Assembly: GCF_947489255.1 (NCBI RefSeq)
Contig: NZ_CANLCY010000004.1
Coordinates: 1 to 64,000, forward strand
From: an uncultured Microbacterium sp.
GTDB lineage: Bacteria; Actinomycetota; Actinomycetes; Actinomycetales; Microbacteriaceae
DNA: 64,000 nucleotides
Direction of reading: 5' to 3'
Shown: positions 35,344-46,917 of the stretch, in pieces
Numbering within the stretch: the stretch's first letter is position 1
How the letters are laid out: every line of letters starts with the position of its first letter
Notes under the pieces: model-generated
What the model saw: the letters and a program-made list of their open reading frames with translations, nothing else
Database searches by the model: none
Told to the model about the DNA's origin: nothing
Translations under genes and position numbers: made by a program

Positions 35344-36192
35344 TCAGGTCCCGAGCGTGTAGTCGACGATGACGGGGGAGTGGTCGCTCCAGCGCGTGTC
35401 GTACGAGGGCGCGCGGTCGACGCGGTAGGAGGTGACCCGCTCGGCCAGGGCCGGGGTCGCGACGTGGTAGTCGATGCGCCAGCCGCTGTCGGTGTCGAAC
35501 GCCTTCCCGCGCATCGACCAGAACGTGTACGGTCCGTCGACCTCGCCCATCGCGCGACGGCCGACGTCGATCCAGCCCAGTCCCGTGCCGGTCGACCCGT
35601 CGACGCCCTCGACCTCGTCGCCGGCGGGGCCGAAGAAGCGATCGAAGTACGCGCGCTCGCGCGGCAGGAAGCCGGCGTTCTTACGGTTTCCGCGCCAGTT
35701 CTTGATGTCGAGCTCGCGGTGTCCCACGTTCAGGTCGCCGGCGACGAGGGCCAGCTCGCGCTCGGTGCCCAATTCGGCGAGACGACGCTCCATGGCATCC
35801 AGGAACAGCCACTTGGCATCTTGCTTGGGGGTGTCGACCTCGCCGCTGTGCACGTAGGCGCTGACGATCGTGACGGTCTCGCCGTCGATGTCGAAGTCGG
35901 TCTCGATCCACCGGCCCGAGGCGTCGAGCGGCTCGGGTCCGAGGTGCGTGCGCGTCTCGACGCCCGGGAGGCGGCTGATGATCGCGACGCCGGCGCGGCC
36001 CTTCTGCAGGGCCTCGTCGTTGACGATCTCCCACCCGGGAAGCGCCTCGGCGAGCTGGTCGGCGGTCGCCCGGACCTCTTGGAGGGCGACGATGTCGGCG
36101 CCCGAGGCGTCGAGCCACTCGGTCATGCCCTTGCGGACGGCGGCACGGATGCCATTGACGTTGACGGAGACGATACGCACGGAACGAGCCAC
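35344..36192 (-). CDS. xthA: Exodeoxyribonuclease III / AP endonuclease
   Basis: A Mg-dependent exonuclease/phosphodiesterase that cuts at abasic sites, following glycosylases such as the MutM protein 4 kb away. The 282-residue protein shows the EEP fold: NVNGIRAAVRKG, LQEVRA (metal Glu), VSAYVHSG, GDLNVGHRELD and the terminal WSDHSPVIVDY with catalytic Asp-His. Start is GTG: 36192 as given or GTG 36180, which would begin directly at VRIVSVNVNG as in typical XthA. Confidence 0.95.
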   Translation of the reverse strand: MARSVRIVSVNVNGIRAAVRKGMTEWLDASGADIVALQEVRATADQLAEALPGWEIVNDEALQKGRAGVAIISRLPGVETRTHLGPEPLDASGRWIETDFDIDGETVTIVSAYVHSGEVDTPKQDAKWLFLDAMERRLAELGTERELALVAGDLNVGHRELDIKNWRGNRKNAGFLPRERAYFDRFFGPAGDEVEGVDGSTGTGLGWIDVGRRAMGEVDGPYTFWSMRGKAFDTDSGWRIDYHVATPALAERVTSYRVDRAPSYDTRWSDHSPVIVDYTLGT

Positions 36193-36238
36193 CCGACGAG
36201 CCTAATCGCGACCTCCGACATCGGCTCATCGCCCGCGG

Positions 36239-37438
36239 TCAGTCGGGCAGGAGCGACACCCGCCGCGGCGCGGGCACGTCGGCCTCGGCACGGGCCAGCG
36301 TCTTCCGCGCGGCGACGAGACGCCGCCGAGCCCGCCATCGCCACGGCCACCGCGCCAGGGCGACAGCGCGTTCGGCTTCGCGCACGCCCACCTGCGCGGC
36401 GATGACCAGCGCGGCCTGCTCCATGGCCCGGCGGTCCTCGGGGGAGCGCAGCGGAACGTCGCGATCGCCCGCGGCCACCGCGATCCAGGCGGCGGCCACG
36501 AGGATGACGATGCCGATGAAGCGGAACCACAGCAAGAAGCCGATGAGCACCGTGAACGTCGCCAGCAGCGGGTTCGACGGCGTGTAGACGAACAGGAAAC
36601 CCGCACCGACCTGCAGCACGACGATCCCCGTCGCGCCGACGAGCGCTCCCGGCCAGGCGCGACGCCACGTCAACGTCGTCCCGGTGAGGAAGCGGAACAG
36701 CGAGGCGAGCGCGACGGTGTTGATCCCGAACGCGACGATCAGCGACACCAGCCGCGCTCCGATCGACCAGCCGAGGGTCTCCCGGTCCCACCCGATCAGC
36801 CCGAACACGAGATCGACCGCGCCGGTGGTGATCGAGCCGAGGAGGGCTCCGACGAGCAGCGAGATCCCGAACAGGATGGATGCCAGGAAGTCGCGCGCCT
36901 TGAGCATGACGTAGTTGCGCAGGTCGAACGGCAGCCCGAAGGTGTCGCGGACGGCCCGCCGGGTGAAGGTGACGAAGCCGATCGCCGTCCACACGACCAC
37001 GACGACGGCCACGATGCCCGTGATGGTCAGCAGACGTCCGCTGTCCTGAGCGACGGCCTCGACCTGATCGCGATCGACGAGGCCGTTCTCGCTGATGAGC
37101 CCCGGGACGTAGCTGTTGATGATGCGGATGAGACCGTCGATCGCGGCCGTGCTTCCGCCCAGCCAGATCCCCACCCCCGCGAATGCGAGGTACAGGGCGG
37201 AGAACACCGCGAAGAGCCCCTGGTAGCTCATCCCCGCGGCGAGCAGGAACCCGTTGTGGCGCAGGAAATGCCGCCAGACCCGGATGGGGAACCATCGCGC
37301 GATCCTCGCGGCCCGGGCGATGGGCTGATCCAGACGCTCGAGCACGGCGCTCTGCGCGGCTTCGAGGCGGTCGCGCAGCGACGTGTCGTCGTCACGCACC
37401 GCGGGCAGCGGTCGTGGGTCGGCGTGCGTCTCGGTCAC
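36239..37438 (-). CDS. YihY/BrkB family inner-membrane protein
   Basis: A 399-residue membrane protein with about six hydrophobic segments between 55 and 345 and the family pattern FLAAGMSYQGLFAVFSALYL near the first. A basic cytoplasmic tail of about 70 residues (RWPWRWRARRRL) follows. BrkB-like proteins were once called RNase BN in error; their function is unsettled. GTG 37438 is the start. It lies just downstream of xthA's neighbourhood on the same strand (47-base gap), so co-transcription with xthA is possible. Confidence 0.87.
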   Translation of the reverse strand: MTETHADPRPLPAVRDDDTSLRDRLEAAQSAVLERLDQPIARAARIARWFPIRVWRHFLRHNGFLLAAGMSYQGLFAVFSALYLAFAGVGIWLGGSTAAIDGLIRIINSYVPGLISENGLVDRDQVEAVAQDSGRLLTITGIVAVVVVVWTAIGFVTFTRRAVRDTFGLPFDLRNYVMLKARDFLASILFGISLLVGALLGSITTGAVDLVFGLIGWDRETLGWSIGARLVSLIVAFGINTVALASLFRFLTGTTLTWRRAWPGALVGATGIVVLQVGAGFLFVYTPSNPLLATFTVLIGFLLWFRFIGIVILVAAAWIAVAAGDRDVPLRSPEDRRAMEQAALVIAAQVGVREAERAVALARWPWRWRARRRLVAARKTLARAEADVPAPRRVSLLPD

Positions 37439-37638
37439 CCGTCGAGCCTAATGAATGGATGCCGCTCCTCCGCGGACCGCGGTGCTTCGCGGCATCCGCC
37501 CCCGCGCTCGCGAAAGCGCATCGTTCTCGCAGCGCTGGGCGCGCTGCATCCGCCTTCGCTGCGATCTGCGAGATCCGGCCCCGGCCGCGTCGCCGCTCCC
37601 GCGACCCTGTGCTCCCGCACACGCGATGCCGGGAACGC

Positions 37639-37673
37639 CGAACGGCGGGGCGCCGGAGCGCACCCGCCGTTCG
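37639..37673 (-). terminator. Terminator of the sdh operon
   Basis: Perfect 11-bp arms cgaacggcggg / cccgccgttcg, 13-base loop, 13 bases beyond the sdhB stop. No gene is seen in the rest of this 247-bp gap. Confidence 0.78.
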
Positions 37674-37685
37674 AGAGGGGAGAGG

Positions 37686-38471
37686 TCAGCGACCGCCGCG
37701 CAGCACGGCCTGCTTGACCTCGGCGATGGCCTTGGTGACCTCGATGCCGCGGGGGCACGCCTCGGTGCAGTTGAAGGTCGTGCGGCAGCGCCATACGCCT
37801 TCCTTGTCGTTGAGGATGTCGAGGCGCACATCGCCCGCGTCGTCGCGCGAGTCGAAGATGAAGCGGTGCGCGTTGACGATCGCGGCGGGGCCGAAGTACT
37901 GCCCGTCGGTCCAGAACACGGGGCACGACGAGGTGCACGCGGCGCAGAGGATGCACTTGGTCGTGTCGTCGAAGACCTCGCGGTCGACGATCGACTGGAC
38001 GCGCTCCTTGCCGGGCTCGGGCTTCGAGTTCGAGATCAGGAACGGCTGCACCTCGCGGTAGGAGGCGAAGAACGGCTCCATGTCGACGATGAGGTCCTTC
38101 TCGAGGGGCAGACCCTTGATCGCCTCGACGTAGATGGGCTGCGAGATGTCGAGATCCTTGATCAGCGTCTTGCAAGCCAGGCGGTTGCGACCGTTGATGC
38201 GCATCGCGTCCGAGCCGCAGATGCCGTGCGCACACGAGCGGCGGAACGACAGCGACCCGTCGACCTCCCACTTGATCTTGTGCAGGGCGTCGAGCACGCG
38301 GTCGGTGGAGTACAGCTCCACGTCGTAGTCGACCCAGCGCGGCTCGTCGTCGACCTCGGGGTCGAAGCGGCGGATGTTGAAGGTGACGAGGAACGACTGG
38401 ATGCCGGTGTCCTCAGGAGTCTGCTCGACCTCGTCCGAGGTGTCGACCTGCTCGATGACGGTGGATGCCAT
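37686..38471 (-). CDS. sdhB: Succinate dehydrogenase iron-sulfur subunit
   Basis: It carries electrons from SdhA flavin to the membrane quinone site. The 261-residue protein has the [2Fe-2S] ligands in CAHGICGSDAMR and a following Cys (RLACK), then the [4Fe-4S]/[3Fe-4S] set CILCAACTSSCP and CTEACPRG. The start lies 1 base from the sdhA stop. Acidic N-terminal extension (about 25 residues) is common in actinobacterial SdhB. Confidence 0.96.
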   Translation of the reverse strand: MASTVIEQVDTSDEVEQTPEDTGIQSFLVTFNIRRFDPEVDDEPRWVDYDVELYSTDRVLDALHKIKWEVDGSLSFRRSCAHGICGSDAMRINGRNRLACKTLIKDLDISQPIYVEAIKGLPLEKDLIVDMEPFFASYREVQPFLISNSKPEPGKERVQSIVDREVFDDTTKCILCAACTSSCPVFWTDGQYFGPAAIVNAHRFIFDSRDDAGDVRLDILNDKEGVWRCRTTFNCTEACPRGIEVTKAIAEVKQAVLRGGR

Positions 38472-38472
38472 C

Positions 38473-40302
38473 TCAGTACTTCCTCTCCAGCGGCGGGTAG
38501 CGCAGCTCCCCGGCCTCGTTCTTGGTGAAGACCACGGGCTTCCAGCCGAGTTCGATGTGATCGGCGGGGTGCGACGAGTGGGGGTCGCCCGACAGGTACG
38601 CCATGGTGTGCTGCATGTAGTTCTCGTCGTCGCGCGTCGGGAAGTCGTCGCGCATGTGACCGCCGCGGCTCTCCTCGCGGTTCTGCGCCGAGTAGACGAC
38701 CACCTCGGCGAGGTCGAGCAGGAAGCCCAGCTCGACCGCCTCGAGCAGGTCGGTGTTGAAGCGCTTGCCCTTGTCGTCGACGTGGATGTTCTTGTAGCGC
38801 TCGCGCAGGTCGGCGATCACGTCCATGACGTGAGCCAGCGACTCGTGCGTGCGGAACACCTGCGCGCCCTTGTCCATCTCGTCCTGCAGCGTCTTGCGCA
38901 GCACCGCGATGCGCTCGGTACCGCTGTTGTTGCGCAGGCCCTCGATGAGCCCGCGCACCTCGGCGGCCGGGTCTTCGGGCAGCGGCACGAAGTCGGCGGT
39001 CTTGACGTACTCGACGGCGTTGCGGCCGGCGCGCTTGCCGAAGACGTTGATGTCGAGCAGCGAGTTGGTGCCCAGGCGGTTCGAGCCGTGCACCGAGACG
39101 CACGCGCACTCGCCGGCGGCGTACAGACCCGGCACGACCGTGTCGTTGTCGGCGAGCACCTCGGCCTTGATGTTGGTGGGGATTCCGCCCATCGCGTAGT
39201 GCGCGGTCGGCATGACCGGCACGGGCTCGACCACCGGGTCGACGCCGAGGTAGGTGCGGGCGAACTCGGTGATGTCGGGGAGCTTCGTCTCGAGCACCTC
39301 GGCACCCAGGTGCGTGCAGTCCAGCAGCACGTAGTCGCGGTGGGGTCCCGCGCCGCGACCCTCGGCGACCTCCTGCACCATGCAACGGGCGACGATGTCG
39401 CGGGGTGCCAGGTCTTTGATGGTGGGGGCGTAGCGCTCCATGAAGCGCTCACCGCTCGCGTTGCGCAGGATCGCGCCCTCGCCGCGCGCACCCTCGGTGA
39501 GCAGGATGCCGAGACCGGCGAGACCGGTCGGGTGGAATTGGAAGAACTCCATGTCCTCCAGCGGCAGGCCCTTGCGCCACACGATGCCGACGCCGTCACC
39601 GGTGAGGGTGTGGGCGTTGGAGGTGGTCTTGAAGATCTTGCCGAAGCCGCCGGTCGCGAAGACCACGGCCTTGGACTGGAACACGTGCAGCTCGCCCGTG
39701 GCGAGGTCGTAGGCGACCACGCCCGCGACCTGCGTCTTGCCCGCGGCATCCTTCACCGTGATGAGGTCGAGCACGTAGAACTCGTTGAAGAAGTTGATGC
39801 CGAGCTTGACGCAGTTCTGGAACAGCGTCTGCAGGATCATGTGACCGGTACGGTCCGCGGCGTAGCACGCGCGGCGCACGGGGGTCTTGCCGTGGTCGGC
39901 CGTGTGACCGCCGAAGCGGCGCTGGTCGATCTTGCCCTCGGGCGTGCGATTGAACGGCAGGCCCATGTTCTCGAGGTCGATGACGGCGTCGATGGCCTCT
40001 TTGGCGAGGATCTCCGCGGCATCCTGGTCGACGAGGTAGTCGCCGCCCTTGATGGTGTCGAAGGTGTGCCACTCCCAGGAGTCCTCTTCGACGTTGGCCA
40101 GTGCCGCGGCCATGCCGCCCTGCGCCGCACCGGTGTGCGAGCGGGTGGGGTAGAGCTTGGAGATGACCGCGGTCTTCGCGCCGGGGCCGGCCTCGATGGC
40201 CGCGCGCATGCCGGCGCCGCCGGCTCCGACGATGACGACGTCGAACTGGTGGTAGTGGACGCCGTCCTTGACGACGGAGTCCGAAGAAGTCTGAGTGCTC
40301 AC
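38473..40302 (-). CDS. sdhA: Succinate dehydrogenase flavoprotein subunit
   Basis: The catalytic subunit oxidising succinate to fumarate. The 609-residue protein has the FAD motif [14 protein letters not shown], the covalent FAD His in [10 protein letters not shown], the active-site block HPTGL and RGEGAIL, and [13 protein letters not shown] near the C-terminus. GTG 40302 is preferred, with agaggt upstream; the frame extends 14 codons further without support. Operon order is sdhC-sdhD-sdhA-sdhB. Confidence 0.96.
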   Translation of the reverse strand: MSTQTSSDSVVKDGVHYHQFDVVIVGAGGAGMRAAIEAGPGAKTAVISKLYPTRSHTGAAQGGMAAALANVEEDSWEWHTFDTIKGGDYLVDQDAAEILAKEAIDAVIDLENMGLPFNRTPEGKIDQRRFGGHTADHGKTPVRRACYAADRTGHMILQTLFQNCVKLGINFFNEFYVLDLITVKDAAGKTQVAGVVAYDLATGELHVFQSKAVVFATGGFGKIFKTTSNAHTLTGDGVGIVWRKGLPLEDMEFFQFHPTGLAGLGILLTEGARGEGAILRNASGERFMERYAPTIKDLAPRDIVARCMVQEVAEGRGAGPHRDYVLLDCTHLGAEVLETKLPDITEFARTYLGVDPVVEPVPVMPTAHYAMGGIPTNIKAEVLADNDTVVPGLYAAGECACVSVHGSNRLGTNSLLDINVFGKRAGRNAVEYVKTADFVPLPEDPAAEVRGLIEGLRNNSGTERIAVLRKTLQDEMDKGAQVFRTHESLAHVMDVIADLRERYKNIHVDDKGKRFNTDLLEAVELGFLLDLAEVVVYSAQNREESRGGHMRDDFPTRDDENYMQHTMAYLSGDPHSSHPADHIELGWKPVVFTKNEAGELRYPPLERKY

Positions 40303-40348
40303 GTGTGCGATACCTCTGCTGTCAGGGGAAAGAAGGGATGCCACAGGC

Positions 40349-40807
40349 TCACGCCGCCTGGCACACGTCCCACAGGGAGCTGCTCTCGGTCACGCCGAGG
40401 CAGGGGTCGAAGGTGAAGACGACGAGCGTGCCGAGCAGGATGAGGAACCCGGCCGACACCCACAGCGACCCGACCAGGATGCTGCGGATGCGGGCGTTCG
40501 TGACGTAGTCGTTGACGATCGTGCGCATGCCGTTGGCGCCGTGGATGAGGGCCAGCCACAGCATCAGCACGTCCCACCACTGCCAGAACGGCGAGGCGAG
40601 CTTGCCCGCGACGAACGCGAAGTCGATCTGGTGGATGCCGTCGCCCGTCATGAGGTTGACGAACAGGTGGCCGAAGATCAGGACGATCAGCAGCACGCCG
40701 GAGGCGCGCATGTAGATCCAGCCCCACTTCTCGAGGTTGGTGCCCTTCTTGCGCACGGAGGGCGTGCGGGGGGCGGGGATCGTGGCGGCTTCTTGGGCGA
40801 CGGACAT
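40349..40807 (-). CDS. sdhD: Succinate dehydrogenase membrane anchor subunit
   Basis: A 152-residue quinone-site anchor with three membrane segments (about 35-57, 74-96, 113-137). The first contains [14 protein letters not shown], whose His is a probable haem ligand, and [16 protein letters not shown] holds the conserved second-helix residues. It overlaps sdhC by ATGA. Confidence 0.92.
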   Translation of the reverse strand: MSVAQEAATIPAPRTPSVRKKGTNLEKWGWIYMRASGVLLIVLIFGHLFVNLMTGDGIHQIDFAFVAGKLASPFWQWWDVLMLWLALIHGANGMRTIVNDYVTNARIRSILVGSLWVSAGFLILLGTLVVFTFDPCLGVTESSSLWDVCQAA

Positions 40808-41241
40808 CAGTGGCTCCCGGTGACGGCGCTGAAGACGTTGATGAGGTGGCGCGGGGTGAACCCGAGCATGGTGACGACCCAGAGGCCGAGCACGCCCCAC
40901 CACAGCTGGCGCTGATGACGCGTGGCCCACGGCCAGAAGTCGACCAGGATGATGCGCAGCCCGTTGAACGCGTGGTACGCGATCGCGCCGACCAGTGCCA
41001 CCTCGCCGAGACCCATGATCGGGTTCTTGTAGGTGCCGATGACGGCGTCGTAGGCCTCGGGCGACACGCGGATCAGCGCCGTGTCGAGGATGTGCACGAG
41101 CAGGAAGAAGAAGATCGCCACACCGGTGATGCGGTGAAGGACCCACGACCACATGCCTTCACGGCCGCGGTAGAGAGTGCCGCGAGGCCTCTTCGAAGTG
41201 GTCTCTTTCACCGACGGCGTGGCACGTGCTGGTGCTGACAC
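40807..41241 (-). CDS. sdhC: Succinate dehydrogenase cytochrome b556 subunit
   Basis: A 144-residue haem anchor. The family block MWSWVLHRITGVAIFFFLLVHILDTALI (described by segments) gives the quinone-side Ser/His-Arg and a haem His; two more membrane segments follow (AYHAFNGLRIILVD). GTG 41241 is chosen because gggaggacgacc sits just upstream; an earlier in-frame start adds 18 atypical residues. It is the first gene of the operon. Confidence 0.92.
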   Translation of the reverse strand: MSAPARATPSVKETTSKRPRGTLYRGREGMWSWVLHRITGVAIFFFLLVHILDTALIRVSPEAYDAVIGTYKNPIMGLGEVALVGAIAYHAFNGLRIILVDFWPWATRHQRQLWWGVLGLWVVTMLGFTPRHLINVFSAVTGSH

Positions 41242-41339
41242 GGTCGTCCTCCCTGATCGAACACGGTGTGAGACCCACGCGGGTCCGAGCGTCACACGGG
41301 CGCCATCAAATACTACGTCCGGCCTATGAACGGCGGGGA

Positions 41340-41353
41340 TTAGGCCCGCCTAA
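41340..41353. promoter_or_regulatory. DtxR-family-like palindrome between sdhC and manC
   Basis: TTAGGCCCGCCTAA is a perfect 6-2-6 inverted repeat roughly 100 bases before each divergent start. TTAGG/CCTAA half-sites are typical of DtxR/IdeR/MntR-type metalloregulators, though the usual iron box is longer (19 bp). Iron control of this haem and Fe-S-rich operon would make sense; the regulator itself is not in the window. Confidence 0.45.
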
Positions 41354-41453
41354 GACTCTCTCGACATCGAGATAGTTCCGGATGCCGACACCCCACGCTT
41401 CACCTGGACCGCCGCCGTGGGTCCGCGCGCCCGCGACCACTAGGGTCGGAGCC

Positions 41454-42572
41454 ATGGCCGACCTCGCTATCGACGACTTCTACGCCGTGATCCCCGCCGG
41501 AGGGATCGGCAGCCGCCTGTGGCCCCTCTCGCGGGCCGACGCCCCGAAGTTCCTGCACGATCTCACCGGATCGGGGCAGACGCTGCTCCGCGACACGTGG
41601 GACCGTCTCGCTCCGCTGTCGGGCGCCGACCGCATCGCGGTCGTGACCGGCCGCGCCCACCGCGCCGCCGTCGAGCGGGAGCTCCCGGGCGTGCCCGACC
41701 ACAACGTCTTCCTCGAGTCCGAGCCGCGCGACTCCTCCGCCGCGATCGGCCTCGCCGCCGCGATCCTCGTGCGCCGCGAACCCGACGTCATCATCGGCTC
41801 CTTCGCCGCCGACCACGTCATCCGTCAGACGCGTCAATTCGACTTCGCCGTGCGCCAGGCCGTGGCGGTCGCGCGGGCCGGGTACATCTGCACCATCGGC
41901 ATTCAGCCCAGCGAACCCTCCGTCGGATTCGGGTACATCAAGCAGTCCGACGAGCTCATCGTCGACGACGCCCCCGAGGCGTACATGGTCGAGCGCTTCG
42001 TCGAGAAGCCCGACCTCGACACCGCGAAGGCGTACTTCTCCGACCGCGCCTACCTGTGGAACGCCGGCATGTTCATCACTCGTGCCGACGTGCTGCTGGC
42101 GGAGCTCGCGGTGAACGAGCCCGAGCTGCACGCGGGCCTGCTCGAGCTCGCCGAGGCGTGGGACGACCGCGACCGTCGCGGGCCCGCCGTCGACCGCATC
42201 TGGCCCGGGCTGAAGAAGATCGCCATCGACTACTCGGTCGCCGAGCCCGCCGCCGAGAAGGGGCGCCTGGCGGTCATCCCCGGCCACTTCGACTGGGACG
42301 ACGTGGGCGACTTCGCGAGCCTGTCGAAGCTCAACTCCTCGGGCGGCCGCAACGAGCTGGCGATCCTCGGCGAGGACGCCCGCGTGCTCTCCGACGCGTC
42401 CAGCGGCATCGTCGTCTCGCAGACCAAGCGCGTGATCAGCCTCATCGGCGTGCGCGACATCGTCGTGGTCGACACCCCCGACGCGCTCCTGGTGACCACG
42501 AGTGAGAACGCCCAGCGGGTGAAGGGCGTCGTCGACGCGCTCAAGCTCACCGGTCGCGGCGACGTCCTCTGA
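41454..42572 (+). CDS. manC: Mannose-1-phosphate guanylyltransferase
   Basis: It makes GDP-mannose from mannose 1-phosphate and GTP for glycan and glycolipid synthesis. The 372-residue nucleotidyltransferase has the signature AVIPAGGIGSRLWPLSR, GSFAADHVI (metal Asp), and FVEKPD followed by LWNAGMFI. It lacks the C-terminal isomerase domain of bifunctional enzymes. The start has no clear ribosome site (tagggtcggagcc), so it may be leaderless or weakly translated. It stands alone, divergent from sdhC. Confidence 0.93.
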   Translation: MADLAIDDFYAVIPAGGIGSRLWPLSRADAPKFLHDLTGSGQTLLRDTWDRLAPLSGADRIAVVTGRAHRAAVERELPGVPDHNVFLESEPRDSSAAIGLAAAILVRREPDVIIGSFAADHVIRQTRQFDFAVRQAVAVARAGYICTIGIQPSEPSVGFGYIKQSDELIVDDAPEAYMVERFVEKPDLDTAKAYFSDRAYLWNAGMFITRADVLLAELAVNEPELHAGLLELAEAWDDRDRRGPAVDRIWPGLKKIAIDYSVAEPAAEKGRLAVIPGHFDWDDVGDFASLSKLNSSGGRNELAILGEDARVLSDASSGIVVSQTKRVISLIGVRDIVVVDTPDALLVTTSENAQRVKGVVDALKLTGRGDVL

Positions 42573-42605
42573 CACCGGATGCCGCTCCGCGTGGCATCCA
42601 GTGTC
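42571..42605 (+). terminator. Hairpin after manC
   Basis: Arms gacaccggatgcc / ggcatccagtgtc (13 positions, one G-T) overlap the manC stop. No other gene is seen in the 194-bp gap; cagtaggtaacgtgacg near 42700 is a weak promoter-like patch for the next operon. Confidence 0.65.
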
Positions 42606-42766
42606 TGCCTCCCCGTCGCGTGTGGCGGTCGCGTGACGCGAGATTGCGTCTTTGTAACCATTGCTGCGCGCGAGCCTCTCGGGGACGCAAGCGCGCCGAC
42701 ACAGTAGGTAACGTGACGGGATCGTCCCCCGAACCCGTTGGGGGCATCCGTCTTGGAGGACCATTC

Positions 42767-43873
42767 GTGAAGACCACGAAGAAGGCCGTCGTCAGCGGCC
42801 TCGCCATGATCGGCGCCGCGGCGCTGCTCGCCGGTTGCGGCGCCGCACCCGAGAGCAACGGCGCATCCGGTGGTGCCGCCGCCGGCGCCAGCGACTACCT
42901 GCCCTGCATGGTGTCCGACTCGGGTGGATTCGATGACAAGTCGTTCAACCAGCTCGGCAAGGAGGGCCTCGACGCCGCCGCTTCCGAGCTCGGCTCGAAG
43001 AAGCCCATCGAGGTGCAGTCGCAGTCCGAGACCGACTTCGCGTCGAACCTGCAGAACCTGGTCGACCAGGGCTGCAACACCATCATCACCGTCGGCTTCC
43101 TTCTCGCCCCCGCGGCGCTGGAGTCCGCCACGGCGAACCCGGACCTGCAGTACGTCTCGATCGACGACACCGTCGACCAGAACTTCGACGGCACCACCGA
43201 CGCCCCGAACATCAAGCCGATCATCTTCGACACCGCCCAGGCGGCGTACCTCGCGGGCTACCTCGCCGCAGGCACCTCGAAGACCGGCGTCGTCGGCACC
43301 TTCGGCGGCATGAACATCCCGACCGTGACGATCTTCATGGACGGCTTCGCCCAGGGCGTCGAGAAGTACAACACCGACAACAACGCCTCCGTGCGCGTCG
43401 TCGGGTGGGACCGCACCGCCAAGGACGGCTCGTTCACCGGTGGCTTTGAGGCCAACGACACCGCGCGTCAGACCGCGCAGGCGATCATCGACCAGAACGT
43501 CGACGTTCTGCTGCCCGTCGGCGGCCCGATCTACCAGTCGGCCGCCGTGGCCATCCAGGACTCCGGTCGTGAGATCGCGCTCGTCGGCGTCGACGCCGAC
43601 GTGTACGAGACCGACCCGTCCATCGGCGACCTGCTGCTGACCTCGATCCTCAAGGGCATCGACGTGGGCACGAAGGACGCGATCGTCGCCGCGGGCGAGG
43701 GCTCGTTCGACACCGCTCCGTTCATCGGCACCCTCGAGAACGACGGCGTGGGCCTGGCCCCGTTCCACGACTGGTCCGACCGCGTCCCGGCCGACCTGTC
43801 GTCGAAGGTGGACGCCCTGAAGGCCGACATCATCAGCGGAAAGATCAAGGTCGAGTCCTACCTGGCCGGCTGA
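42767..43873 (+). CDS. BMP/PnrA-type nucleoside-binding lipoprotein
   Basis: A 368-residue solute-binding lipoprotein: basic signal start VKTTKK, hydrophobic stretch and lipobox LLAGC at about 23. The BMP/PnrA family block DSGGFDDKSFNQLGKEG and FGGMNIPTV are visible. PnrA-like proteins bind purine nucleosides. GTG 42767 follows ttggagga. It heads a seven-gene group ending in cdd, deoA and add, which supports nucleoside uptake. A strong hairpin after it may set higher lipoprotein levels than for the ATPase and permeases. Confidence 0.92.
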   Translation: MKTTKKAVVSGLAMIGAAALLAGCGAAPESNGASGGAAAGASDYLPCMVSDSGGFDDKSFNQLGKEGLDAAASELGSKKPIEVQSQSETDFASNLQNLVDQGCNTIITVGFLLAPAALESATANPDLQYVSIDDTVDQNFDGTTDAPNIKPIIFDTAQAAYLAGYLAAGTSKTGVVGTFGGMNIPTVTIFMDGFAQGVEKYNTDNNASVRVVGWDRTAKDGSFTGGFEANDTARQTAQAIIDQNVDVLLPVGGPIYQSAAVAIQDSGREIALVGVDADVYETDPSIGDLLLTSILKGIDVGTKDAIVAAGEGSFDTAPFIGTLENDGVGLAPFHDWSDRVPADLSSKVDALKADIISGKIKVESYLAG

Positions 43874-43889
43874 GAGACCTCCACTCCTA

Positions 43890-43918
43890 GGGGAGGCTGG
43901 CGTGATGCCGGCCTCCCC
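43890..43918 (+). terminator. Partial terminator between lipoprotein and ATPase genes
   Basis: Perfect 8-bp arms ggggaggc / gcctcccc with a 13-base loop, 16 bases after the lipoprotein stop. A leaky terminator here would give more binding protein than transporter, as in many ABC operons. Confidence 0.6.
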
Positions 43919-44035
43919 TCCTCATGGAACGGGCGCCCGCCGCCCCTCCTCCCCAGACGCCGATCCGCTCACGAGGCGGGTCGGTCTCGTCGGACGCCTC
44001 CCGCGTCCGATGCCACAGAACTTAGGATCGGGAAC

Positions 44036-45552
44036 ATGAAGCTCGAACTCCGCGGGATCACGAAAACCTTCGGGTCCCTGGTGGCGAACGATCACATCGA
44101 CCTCACCGTCGAGGCCGGAGAGATCCACTGCCTGCTCGGCGAGAACGGTGCCGGCAAGTCCACCCTGATGAACGTCCTCTACGGCCTCTACCAGGCAGAC
44201 GGAGGAGAGATCCTGCTCGACGACGCCGTCCAGCATTTCTCCGGCCCCGGCGATGCGATGCGCGCCGGAATCGGCATGGTGCACCAGCACTTCATGCTCA
44301 TCCCCGTTTTCACGGTGGCCGAGAACGTCATGCTCGGCCATGAGCCCACCAAGGTGGGCGGTCGTCTCGACCTCGCCGCCGCCCGCGCGAAGGTGCGCGA
44401 GATCTCCGACCGGTTCGGGTTCGACGTCGATCCCGATGCCCTCGTCGACGACCTCCCCGTCGGCGTGCAGCAGCGCGTCGAGATCATCAAGGCCCTCTCG
44501 CGCGACGCGAAGGTGCTCGTGTTCGACGAGCCCACGGCCGTGCTCACCCCTCAGGAGACCGACGAGCTCATGGCGATCATGCGCCAGCTCAAGGCCTCAG
44601 GGACCTCGATCGTCTTCATCACCCACAAGCTCCGCGAGGTGCGCGAGGTCGCCGACCGCATCACGGTCATCCGCCTGGGCAAGGTGGTCGGCGAGGCCGA
44701 CCCGCGCGCGTCGAACGCCGAGCTGGCTTCGCTCATGGTCGGCCGTGCGGTCGAGCTCACCGTGCAGAAGGAGGAGCCGAAGCTCGGCGAGGTCGGTCTG
44801 TCGGTGTCGAACCTGACGGTCGTCGACCCCATCGGCCAGCTCGTCGTCAACGACGTCAGTTTCGAGGTGCGGCGCGGAGAGGTCCTCGCGATCGCGGGTG
44901 TGCAGGGCAACGGCCAGACGGAGCTCACCGAGGCCCTGCTGGGGCTCCAGGAGCGCGTCGAGGGGTCCGTCGTGCTCGACGGCACAGAGTTGAACGGGCA
45001 GAGCGTTCGCGCCGTCCTCGACGCGGGTGTCGGTTTCGTCCCCGAAGACCGCAAGGAAGACGGCCTGGTGGGGGAGTTCTCGATCGCCGAGAACCTCATG
45101 CTGGACCGGGCCGACGGCGCGCCCTTCGTCAAGGGCGGCGCGATCCAGCTGTCGACCCTCGCCGACTTCGCGCGCGAGAAGGTCGCCGAGTTCGACGTGC
45201 GCACGCCCTCGATCGAGACCGCCGTCGGTCGGCTCTCGGGCGGCAACCAGCAGAAAGTCGTGCTGGCGCGCGAGCTGAGCCGCGAGCTGCGTCTCTTCGT
45301 CGCAGCGCAGCCGACGCGCGGCGTCGACGTCGGTTCCATCGAGTTCATCCATAAGCGCGTCATCGAGACGCGCGACGCCGGGGTCCCCGTGATCGTGGTC
45401 TCCACCGAGCTCGACGAGGTGACCGCCCTCGCCGATCGCATCATGGTGATGTACCGCGGTCGCGTCGTGGGCATCGTCCCCGGCGACACCTCGCGCGACG
45501 TGCTGGGCCTCATGATGGCCGGCGAAGCGCCCCAGAACGAAGGAGTCGCGGC

Positions 45553-45556
<4 letters not shown>
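44036..45556 (+). CDS. Nucleoside ABC importer ATPase (two fused ATPase domains)
   Basis: A 506-residue protein with two ABC domains, as in sugar and nucleoside (NupA/YufO-like) importers. Domain 1 has Walker A GENGAGKST, and a family-typical degenerate signature (LPVGVQQRVE); domain 2 has GVQGNGQTE and the signature LSGGNQQKV. Walker B of domain 1 is VLVFDEPTAVLTPQE. It ends with a 4-base overlap (GTGA) into the first permease. It should power import of the ligand caught by the upstream lipoprotein. Confidence 0.93.
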
Positions 45557-46913
<1,357 letters not shown>

Positions 46914-46917
<4 letters not shown>

